A DNA stretch of 64,000 nucleotides from Anthopleura xanthogrammica (lineage: Eukaryota; Cnidaria; Anthozoa; Actiniaria; Actiniidae), in assembly GCA_964019055.1 (NCBI GenBank), contig OZ025208.1, positions 7,518,039 to 7,582,038 on the forward strand, given 5' to 3'. This document shows positions 11,931 through 21,800 of this stretch, one piece after another; the stretch's first letter is position 1, and the number at the start of each line of letters is the position of its first letter. The notes below the pieces were generated by a model. The model saw nothing but the letters and a program-made list of their open reading frames with translations, was not told the DNA's origin and did no database searches. Both the position numbers and the translations under genes were made by a program.

Positions 11931-12237
11931 AGCGACCCTGGAATTTGAATAAAAAAAAATAAAAAAAAACAAACAAACAAAAAACATACGCAGCAGATCG
12001 AACTAGTTGGATTTGCTTTGCACAATTGTATTGAGGGTCTAACAAATAAGATATATATCCAAGGCATAATCTCATTTATCATTAAATTACCAAGTCGTGT
12101 ATCAAACGAGCACAGTGCTTTGTCGTCAGCATACTAAAATATACTGAAACACATTAAAAAAAAGTCATCCGTAAACGATCTCGCAATTCAGTGCGGACTA
12201 GAAACGCTCACTCTTATTTAGAAAATGATCACTGTGC

Positions 12238-12354
12238 GAAAACAAAGGTTCGAACACGTCCTTTGTAATCAATGCTGGTCTCCTGGGTATTTCCACTAAA
12301 TCCACTCCTAGTGGCTCATTAACATGTGGAGTGGTCTTATGCTAAACATCTCTA
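12238..12354 (-). repeat. Right terminal inverted repeat of the Harbinger-type element
   Basis: Partner of 8215-8331. The outer end is TGCTAAACATCTCTA, followed directly by ACTAGATTAACTACTCC, which is host intron shared with gene 3 and lies just upstream of exon 3. Confidence 0.9.
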
Positions 12355-13496
12355 CTAGATTAACTACTCCATCTTTTCTTCTACCCAGCGTCTTCTATCA
12401 AAAACAAAGCGACAGTTTTCATCGAAGACAGCAAGATTTCCCAGATTTCTTGCATAGTAAGTTCTCTCACACGATCACCGCTGATCAGCCTAGATGGCAG
12501 ACCACATGAACTATCTGACGTCCATCAATGTCGTTACGTCATGTCTGTATCAGCCAACTCAGAGAGCTACAATCTAGTGACTGCAGACTTGATAAAGATG
12601 AAGCCAAGCTGGACCAAGATTGTCATTCTGTACGATAGTAAGTAAGAAATGCAATGCTATGTAATGTAATACGTAATGTGCTATGTCAAATGTAATATGT
12701 AATGTTATATGTAACTTACCTCACTTCACTTCACTTCGCTTCACTTCTCAAAATAAAATGCAATGTAATAACTTACGAGACCCAATAAAATTAATCAAAT
12801 ATTCTTTCTTGTACAATTTATTGGTAGAAGCATCCCACGTAGCTCAGCTACACGTCAAGCTGGCCAGCGAAATGTTCCGGATTCATCTTGTACTGATGGA
12901 AAAGAGAGCCAACGAGACGGACTCTAGCCTTTTGGAGAGAATCTGGAAAACAATAGTAGAAACAAAACCCCAGGCTATAATACCTCTAGTCGGAAATCAC
13001 TTCATCACTAGTTTGTTACAAATGGTAAGGCGAGACTTTATGGGCTGAATCGTTCAAAGTAGAATAAGTGCAGTTCCTGGGTCGATCGGGTCGATGGTTT
13101 AGGGAGGGGAGCGATCAGAATCACATCTGTGTGTGAGAAGAGTTTTATATTTACATCTGGATAACTAAAAAGCCCTGCGCGACTAAATGGATCTTTCGAC
13201 GACTTATATTCATGGAGTTCCTGTGTATTTGGCGGGAACTTTCGGGAATTTGGCGGAAATCTCACCTAAAGACGTAGTAATCAAAATTGTATGAGCGCCG
13301 ATCATCCATTCCTTTTTTTCCTTGGGGTTTAAGGAGCGTGCGCAAAAATATATACAGTAAATATTAAGTGACGTTTTTCTTTCTGATTGTGTAGAAATCA
13401 TGTTCTCTGCAAAATCCAGTGACCTGGCTGATACTAGGGAAGGTTAGTATAATGCAGTCCATGAAGCACATGCACAAATTCAAAAGTGTATAAAAC

Positions 13497-13605
13497 GTCT
13501 TCGTCTTCGTCTTCGTCTTCGTCTTCGTCTTCGTCTTCTCAATTTCCACATCCTCATCCTTCTCCTCCTCTCTTCCTTTTCTTCTTTTCTTCTTTACTTA
13601 GTTCT
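13497..13605. repeat. Pyrimidine hexamer tract in intron 5 of gene 2
   Basis: (TCTTCG)n from about 13497 to 13540 followed by irregular CT-rich sequence. The same intron of gene 3 carries (TCTCCT)n at 36440-36632. Confidence 0.85.
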
Positions 13606-14017
13606 TCGTTATTTTAACATTATTTGGCCATCTATTAAAATTCATAAATTGCAAAACCAAAGGTTGAACCCTAACGCTAACACTAAAAGGGTTGTGCTGA
13701 ATAGTTGTTTTCTTCTCTTTTAGTTTCCTAGCAACCTGACATCAATGGGACAAAACATCGTTCTCGCTTTTCAGTTCCCAGTTGCAAATGAAAGTGAAAC
13801 ACAAGAACTGAAAACAATCCTCAAAAACGATGGGGATTTGCCAACAACGACCTCATGGATAGAGGTAAAGTTGCACATCTTTACCTTGTGACAGCTTAAT
13901 TTTCGAGATTTTAGCACAAAAGGAAATCATATTGTTTAAAAAGGCAATGGCTTAGTCTTTGAACATTGAAGTATATCAGAACAAAGGAGCTCGAAAAATA
14001 TTCACCATTCCCTGCGC

Positions 14018-14175
14018 CATCTTGAAAGGTATCCGTACCTTTGCATAGAAACGAGACGAACGGCGAGCTTGCAATGATAGAGACCTTTTTAACGGCTCTA
14101 ATGTCTCTATCATTGCAAGCTTACCGTTCGTCTCGCTTCGATGCAAAGGCATAGCTACCTTTCAAGATGGCGTAG
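14018..14175. repeat. MITE-like palindrome (family C), intron 6 of gene 2
   Basis: Inverted arms GAGACGAACGGCGAGCTTGC and GCAAGCTTACCGTTCGTCTC around a short loop. A second copy lies at about 39597-39740 in intron 10 of gene 3, a different intron, so the two inserted separately. Confidence 0.85.
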
Positions 14176-14494
14176 TGAACTGTGAAAGGGACTATTCATA
14201 ATTTATCAAAAAAAAAACATTGTCAGTATTTTAAGAAAAGACTCACTTCCTAATTCCGTGTCAGGAAGCTCCTCTAATTTCCAATGATGCACTGCTGCTT
14301 GTTGCCAAGGCAGCCAATGACGTCATCCATGATAGCCGTTGGAAAGCCAGCGCAAACACCAGTTCACCTCATCTTACAAATGGAGAATTGCTTCTGGAAT
14401 ACATCTTGAAGGTTAGTTTTGGTCAAGAAATGTTTTATGACTATATCTTGTTACCTTTCCAGTTTGGTCGATGTTTTGGAATGGAGTGACCACA

Positions 14495-14690
14495 ATAGTT
14501 CTGTTCACCTCGGGCGTAATGTTTTCCCATTTCAGACCACGTGTCATTTGTTTGAGAATAATATTTTTTACTTGAATTGTAACAATATTCATGTGTCTTC
14601 TCATGCACAACCTTTAAACATAGACACGTGGTCTGAAATGGGAAAACATTACGCCCAAGGTAAAGAGGTCTACTGCCGGACCGCGATTAG
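14495..14690. repeat. MITE family A copy, intron 7 of gene 2
   Basis: Inverted arms CCCATTTCAGACCACGTGTC and GACACGTGGTCTGAAATGGG, about 180 bp apart end to end. Related copies: 7494-7693, 7831-8033, 16292-16455, 34645-34816, 46786-46999 and 52222-52392. Confidence 0.85.
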
Positions 14691-15214
14691 GTTGTGGTGG
14701 AGAGTGGAAATACCTTCTTGTTTCTTATGCATCTTAGTACTTTTTGCCTTTTAAAAAATACAGGAGAAGTGGACCAAAGAAGTGGACTAAAAAAGTAGAA
14801 AATCAATCAATTAAGTAGAACCTGATAAACCTAAGGCTTGAGCTACAAATGTGAAAATTGCAGCCAGGATTCATGATAATTTTAATTGACTAGTAGACAC
14901 TGGCTTAAAGTAAACTGTAACAAAATTATACAGAAGTTTCGGTCTGATCTCAGACCTTCTTCAGTCTAAAGACCGTTTAAATTATTGTCGCATGCACACG
15001 CATTTTGAAACGCCTTGATCTCTTATTTTCTTTATTTAAATTAAGATAAAGTTGTTTTAAGTTTAATCTTCCTAGTGATCATGTTGTTCTTATTACCTTT
15101 TCTTTTCAGACAAGCGTTAAGGGGTTCACTGGCACCACCACAATCAATTCCCATCTGGAACGAGACGTCGGAGAACTGCAAATAATAAACTTACAAAACA
15201 ATAAGCAGGTTAAG

Positions 15215-16046
15215 GTGAGTGTTTTAGGATTCCTTATCAAACTATTGTATAGTGTCTGTCAACAGTGCTCTGATCATATGTTACATACCTTCTTCATGTC
15301 ATGCAGGCGTACTAAACATTTACATCTTTGCAACCGTTCTCCAAACTGAGCATTCCAGTGTTCCCAGCTTGACCTCTCTTTATCCTCTCGCTGTTAGTTT
15401 TCACCAGTTTCTCCACATGCATGCCAGCACTTACAACGTTGGTGAATGCTGTGCAATGTCCTTACCGAAGTTATTAGTAAGAATTTTGAAGTATTGGCAC
15501 TGTATATTACGTATATTACATGTGGACCACACGATTAAATGCTTTGGGGAAGAAAGCCTCGTGATCGTTTAATTGTAATTTTTTTGGAAAATGCGCAAAC
15601 GAAGGTATTTTTCCTTGATGTTCAGTGTTTCATGCCAATTTCTCGATCGTCGAGTACATAATGCTAAGTACGACATGTGAAGTCCAGAATGTTAATACAG
15701 GGCTGTATCCTGGATTTCTCATAACAAGGTTCATTCCCCACTAAGCTTAAGAAATTATCTCTACCTCCCACCTTCCCTCCTTTCCTCCTTCCTTTCCCCC
15801 TCCTCCCTCAAAACAACACATGCACGTTACAAATAAGCTGCCAATGGAAACAGGACCCCTCTGAACAAACCTTAACAAATTATGTACCTCCGTCCCCTCC
15901 CTCAAAACAGATGCATGTTATGAACAAGCTGCCAATGGGAAGATGTCATTAAAGTCATCCTAGGACCCCTAGATGCAGCCCTTTACGAGTGACAAACGAT
16001 GCATCTTAACATGGCACTTATTGATAGATACATTGGTTCTTTGCAG
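15215..16046. other. Intron 8 of gene 2, no feature seen
   Basis: About 830 bp between exons 8 and 9. It has a CT-rich stretch near 15770-15815 and otherwise no repeat or frame that I recognise. Confidence 0.6.
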
Positions 16047-16291
16047 ATCGGTACATGGTCCAAATCTGATAAAGCTGTTTTTGACAAACCAATGTCTATG
16101 AACGTAGAGGCAGAATATTGCAAACAGCCGCCTCTAAGGGGGCACACACTTCGGATTACAACTATAAAGGTATGAAATAAAAGAATAGAAAAGACTTCAC
16201 AGTTCTATCCCACACAAATACTGCGTCAAAGTAAAGAAACTCTTAAGACTTTGAAGGAGTATTTCGAGTTAATATACCTGTGATTCCAATA

Positions 16292-16455
16292 GACCTTTTC
16301 AGCTTCGTTGTTTGTTGTGCCCATTTCAGACCATGTGATGCCACTCTTGGGAGTTGATTCTTTCATGTGTAAATATTTTTACAAAAGAACATTTCTCAAG
16401 GGAATGTCATGTGGTCTGCAATGGGCAATTTGCATACGAAGCTAAAAAGGTCTAT
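16292..16455. repeat. MITE family A copy (subtype with CTTCGT ends), intron 9 of gene 2
   Basis: Runs from TAGACCTTTTCAGCTTCGTT to ACGAAGCTAAAAAGGTCTA, with inner arms GCCCATTTCAGACCATGTG and CATGTGGTCTGCAATGGGC. A close relative lies at 34645-34816 in intron 3 of gene 3. Confidence 0.85.
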
Positions 16456-17014
16456 TGGACCGATTCAGGGTATCATCTATTTTCATTGTGCCATAACGTG
16501 TCACAATCACATAACACTTGGAATCTTAAATGAAAGGCCAAAGTTAAGTTTGAAAAAGAGAGAGAAATCGCATTATCAGAGAAAATACCTCTTTTTGATT
16601 TGCAAGGGAGAAAGTCAGCAAAAAGCAATTCAAATGAACCAGAGATTCAAGCTTAACATTGACCCTTGGCCAATGCTTTGAGGTTTTTTCTCTGTGTTCA
16701 CCGGCTTATTTTCCTCGCAAGAAACTAACACTTCATTTTACATCAGCTCTTGTAAATTGCATATAACTCCTAATTTAATATCCGTTCTCCATACTAATCA
16801 ACTTAAATACCCAACACTCAAATCAAAAAATATTTCAACATTCATCTATTCACTTCATGTAGAATCAATACTGAAAGTACTGAACTAATATAAGCACTTC
16901 CAATTCTGTGGTCCTTTATTTCCACTCAATAATTGCGAACCATTTTTTCTCGCTTCTCTTCCCCAGAACCCCCCATACATCATACAGTACAAAAAAGACG
17001 ATGGCTCCACTGGT

Positions 17015-17017
17015 TAA
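17015..17017 (+). other. Premature TAA in exon 10 of gene 2
   Basis: The frame ...GAC GAT GGC TCC ACT GGT TAA AGA GGA TTT TGT... interrupts the S1 sequence KKDDGSTG / RGFCIDIL. Gene 3 reads GGC TAT AGA GGG TTT TGT at the same place. The codon differs from a tyrosine codon by its last base. No other stop or frameshift was found in the 16 exons. Confidence 0.93.
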
Positions 17018-17194
17018 AGAGGATTTTGTATCGATATCCTAGAACAACTAGCACAAGACCTTGGGTTCAGATACACCATTGAAGTTGTACCTGACGACAA
17101 ATATGGGGCGTTGATCAATGGAGAATGGAATGGAATGATTCGGGAACTTATCGATAGAGTAAGTACAAGAAACTTTGTATAAATCATAAATGAT

Positions 17195-17740
17195 AATACA
17201 TGGTGGTCAAGTCTTTTGTTATATCATCCAACATGGTGGCCATGTCTTTTGTTATATCATCCAACATGGTGGCCATGTCTTTTGTTATATCATCCAACAT
17301 GGTGGTCATGTCTTTTGTTATATCATCCAACATGGTGGCCATGTCTTTTGTTATATCATCCAACATGGTGGCCATGTCTTTTGTTATATCATCCAACATG
17401 GTGGTCATGTCTTTTATTATATCATCCAACATGGTGGCCATGTCTTTTGTTATATCATCCAACATGGTGGCCATGTCTTTTGTTATATCATCCAACATGG
17501 TGACCATGTCTTTTGTTGTATCATCCAACATGATGACCATGTCTTTTATTATATCATCCAACATGGTGGCCATTTCTTTTGTTATATCATCCAACATGGT
17601 GACCATGTCTTTTGTTATATCATCCAACATGGTGACCATGTCTTTTATTATATCATCCAACATGGTGGCCATGTCTTTTATTATATCATCCAACATGGTG
17701 GCCATGTCTTTTGTTATATCATCCAACATGGTGGTCATGT
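17195..17740. repeat. 33-bp minisatellite, left part (intron 10 of gene 2)
   Basis: About 16 copies of the 33-bp unit described for gene 1, starting about 35 bp after the exon 10 donor and cut off by the LTR element at 17741. Confidence 0.95.
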
Positions 17741-18517
17741 TGTAACCGAACGGTTGTCACCTTGCCCCGACGTGCCTTAAAGCCTTCCCTCAAAGTAATG
17801 AACATGCACAACTTAACTGGTATAAATCGAAATTTATTATCATTAAATTCCATAAGCAACCCACCCGACCTGAAACAATCTTAAACTTAGACTTAATACG
17901 AAACTCACTCGCAACTCAAGCGAACCCAACTTAACTTAAAGATTTAAATGAATTTTACTTAATAATTACTTAAATGAAGTGTAACTTAATTCGATTATTG
18001 TTTTTTTGTTTTTACCTTTTTTTTTTCTTCCTAGCAATCTATCAAAAAAAATTGTTCCTTGCGTTTGTGTCCAGCTAGTGTGGTTATTTCTTTTGCTTTT
18101 CGATTCTGTCAAGATCCAGCACTTACTTCTTCGAGTTGTTTGGTTACGGTTCTTTGTTCGGCTAACTGACAATTCCTTTGAATACTTGAATTTTCTTTTC
18201 TTTGCAATTCTTTCTTCCCTTTTTGTTTAACGTTCTGTTTCAGTCTTTCAGCCCTGTAACTCTTCTTTTCTTTGATTGCTGACCTTGATTTCACGTTCGA
18301 CGATACTACTACGGAACTCTGTGCGAGTTGATTCCTCAAGTAACTTAGTTCGTCTTGCTTCTGTGGTTGCCGGCCAACTACTAACACTTGTTTCGCAAGG
18401 GCGTATTTGAATATTCGCAGGAACAATAGATACTAATGAACTGCCTATAAACATTGGCTGCCTATGAAAAATGATTATGTAATACCTAGGATATTGAGAT
18501 TAAGTTATTCCGTGACA
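17741..18517 (-). repeat. 3' LTR of the retrotransposon
   Basis: 777 bp, from TGTAACCGAACGG to TTCCGTGACA on the plus strand. It differs from the other LTR at four places that I could find, for example ACTGGTATAA against ACTGCTATAA. Short open frames inside it are not genes. Confidence 0.95.
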
Positions 18518-18530
18518 CCTCTCCCTTTAA
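18518..18530 (-). promoter_or_regulatory. Polypurine tract (plus-strand primer)
   Basis: On the minus strand the sequence TTAAAGGGAGAGG directly abuts the TG that starts the 3' LTR. Confidence 0.85.
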
Positions 18531-18816
18531 GATATTATTTTAAAATTACTAGATAATTAATGAAATATATCCTGATATTTTCTAAAGGAATAACTTCCTC
18601 CTGGATTGAATTACAATGAATAAACTGGTAACTAGAGTTGGACTGCCCGAGATGTAGACACAATCAGGAAAAACTGGGCACAATCAAAGCCCTCGACCTG
18701 AAAAACATTCTGAGCAGTCGGCACACCCCACAATTTTTTCATACTTTTCTTACTTCCCAAACATTGTCTATCTTTCACTCTACCACACTACACAATATAT
18801 ACTTACACAAAAAGGG

Positions 18817-21800
18817 TTATAATCTGCTTAGTACATCCGCATTGATGTTCCTCTTTCCGCTTTTATGTTCGATCTCCAGGTCGTACTCTTGTAGGGATAA
18901 ACTCCATCGAAGTAGTTTTCTACTCTTATCTCTTACCCGGGATAGCCAAACTAGAGGATTATGATCTGTCTGTAGGATGAAATGTCTTCCAAATAAGTAG
19001 TATCTAAACAACTCTAATGCCCATACTATGGCAAGACATTCTTTTTCAGTGGTAGAAAGTTTTTCTTCCCTAGGCTGAAGTTTTCTGCTTGCGAAGACTA
19101 TTGGGTGTTCTTCGTCTTGGTCGTCTTTCTGGGTTAAAATTGCCCCAAGTCCTCTGTTCGAAGCGTCTACTTGTACAATAAATTCCTTATTAAATTTTGG
19201 TGGACATAACACTGGTGCATTAATGAGTGCATTCTTCAGGTCGCAAAATGCTTTCTCACATTTCTCGTCCCAATTCACTTTAGTTGGTCTGTTTCCTTTG
19301 GTTAAATCGCTTAGTATTGCAGCTCTCTCTGAAAAATTATGGATAAATTTCCGATAATATCCAACCAAGCCTAAAAATGATCTTACCTCCTTTTTTGTTC
19401 GAGGTCCTGGGAACTTTGCTACTGTCTGAACGAAAGCTTCTCGGGGTTTAATGGTACCATTTCCAACCCGGTGGCCAACAAATTCAACAGTCAACATGCC
19501 AACTTTACATTTCGAGGGTCTGGCATTTAGGTGACAATCACGCAAGCGTTGTAATACAAGGCGGATTTCAGCTAAGTGTTGTGCAAAAGTACCATCTGTA
19601 TCTATTTCAACATCGTCAATGTAAGCATCTGTGAAATCTTCAAGGCCTTTTAACACTTTTTCCGTCATCATTCTCTGGAATGTTGCGGGCGCGGTTTTCA
19701 TACCGAAAGGCATTACCAGGAACTCAAATAATCCTCTTGAAGTAATGAAGGCTGATTTTTCAATGGTTGATTGCTCCAAAGGGATTTGCCAGTAGCCTTT
19801 TGTTAAATCCAAAGTTGTTATGAATTTGGCTGCACTTACCCTTTCAATCATTCTCTCCATCCTAGGAATGGGATAGGCGTCCATCTTGGTTACGTCATTT
19901 AACTTGCGATAATCAACGCAGAACCTTATGCTACCATCTGGCTTTGGTACTATCACGACTGGAAAGGACCACGGACTTACGGAGGGTCGTACGATGTTCA
20001 TTTTAAGCATCTTGTCTATCTCATCCGTTACGGCTTTTTCTAGTCTTTGAGGTACTTTATAAGGAGAACGTCTGATAGGTTTAGCATCCCCAGTATCAAT
20101 TTGATGAACTGCTACATTTGTGAGATTAGGTTTACCTGAAAACACATCAGAGAATTCTTTCAACAGCTCTTGAACTTCGGTTCTTTGCTCTTCATTAAGA
20201 TCGTTTGAAATGGTGACGTCATGCCAGGTTTCGTCATTTCCCAATTGTGGCAAACTTTTCTCGTGAGGATAAGTCATTTCTTGCGATTCCTCTATAACAA
20301 AGGCGGTAGCCTCTTCCCTACTCTGCCAAAGGCTTAACAAATTAATATTGTATGAACGATGCTGTTTATTCTTCTTACCAGTATCAATTTCATATGTTCG
20401 ATCGCCTTTCACACGTGTTATCGGGTATGGACCATGCCATTTGGTTTCCAATTTGTTACCAGGGGTAGGGAGTAATACTAACACTTTATCGCCAACTTCA
20501 AATTTCCGCACAGAGCTCTTCTTGTCGTAATACTTTTTCTGTTTGGCTTGACTTTCCTGCATGTTCTGACTTACAGCTTCTTGCATGACTGTCATTCGTC
20601 GACGCATTTCAAGTACGTAGGTAACCAAGTCAGGTTGTGGTGAATCCTTTTCCATCCAGGTTTCTTTGATCACAGCCAGGGGACCTCTGATAGTGCGCCC
20701 ATACAGGAGTTCAAACGGTGAATAGCTTGTAGAAGGACAAGGAACTTCTCTGTACGCAAAAAGAAGATATGGAAGGTATTTGTCCCATAGTCCCAAATTT
20801 TCAGAAACAAACTTACGTAGCATTTGCTTTAAAGTGCCATTAAAACGTTCTACTAGACCATTTGCTTCGGGATGGTACACTGACGTTTTGATTCTAGTAA
20901 TTCCGAGCTGTTCAAACAACTGTGTCATAAGTTTGCCAATTAAATTTGCGCCTTGATCAGAGACTATCTCTTCTGGAATACCCATCCTAGAGAAGTAAAT
21001 TATCAGAGCATCTGCAATTGCCTTGGAATGTGTAGTTCTCAGTGGAAAGGCTTCGGGATATCGGGTCGCATAATCAACTACTGTCAGAATATACTTATTC
21101 CCAGTCTTACTCCTTGGTAGTTCCCCCACTATGTCTATGGCAATTTTTCTAAATGGTTCTGTTTCTATGGGTACCGGTCGAAGAGGCGCTCTAAGGGCAG
21201 TCTTTTTCCTTGCAACCAACTGACATTCAGGACACGTTGAGCAATACTTACTCACATCGAATGATAGCCTTGGCCAATAGAAATGGGTGCTTATTCTTGA
21301 AATCGTTTTTTCCCTACCCAGGTGTCCGGCTAACGGTGTGGTATGGCTGATTCTCAAGATTTCTGGGCGATACGATTCAGGAACTGCGACGCGATCTACG
21401 TAAGATAAACCATCATGATCATTTACAGAGAATTTACGATGCATCAATAAACCTCGTTGGAAAAAATATCCATCCTTTTCTTTTGGTTCTTCATCTGATG
21501 CAGCCTTTAAGCATTGAGCCAATGTAATATCATTCTTCTGATCAAAAATTACCTGTTCATGGTTTCGGTCTAGAATGTTTACCTTACATACTTCATCATC
21601 TTTAGAATTAATCCTACTAGGTTCAGGAAGGATTTCATTCTTTGCATCTTTCTTATGTCCATCTGAACTAGGGCGATCCTGAGATTGTTTAACTAGCCGA
21701 GATGATAAGGTTTTCGCTGCCATGTGGTTCTCACGGTCCATTAGCTCTTCTATCCTTTCTTGTGCTTTCACTTTCGCCTGATTTCTAGTCATAACAAATG

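Larger units (their letters stand above)
8215..12354. mobile_element. PIF/Harbinger-type DNA transposon with 117-bp inverted ends
   Basis: Left end 8215-8331 and right end 12238-12354 are inverted copies of each other, both 117 bp, starting TAGAGATGTTTAGCATAAGA. Inside are a plus-strand DDE transposase (10797-11930) and minus-strand coding pieces (8720-10373), the divergent two-gene layout known for PIF/Harbinger elements. The element sits in intron 2 of gene 2. The matching intron of gene 3 lacks it and reads CTCGACTAGATTAAC across the junction. A clean target duplication could not be fixed: only TA, or partly CTA, is shared at the two edges. An (AT)n tract at 8491-8530 lies inside. Confidence 0.88.

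Noticed and set aside
11299..11987. Minus-strand frames opposite the transposase
   Set aside because: Shadows of the plus-strand transposase, which has clear motifs and the full DDE triad.
17195..17740. CRISPR-like array of 33-bp repeats
   Set aside because: Repeats are directly adjacent with no spacers, no cas genes are present, and the genome is eukaryotic.
18109..18454. Small proteins encoded in the LTRs (also 23792-24137)
   Set aside because: They exist twice because the LTRs do, lie in LTR sequence, and have no recognisable motif.
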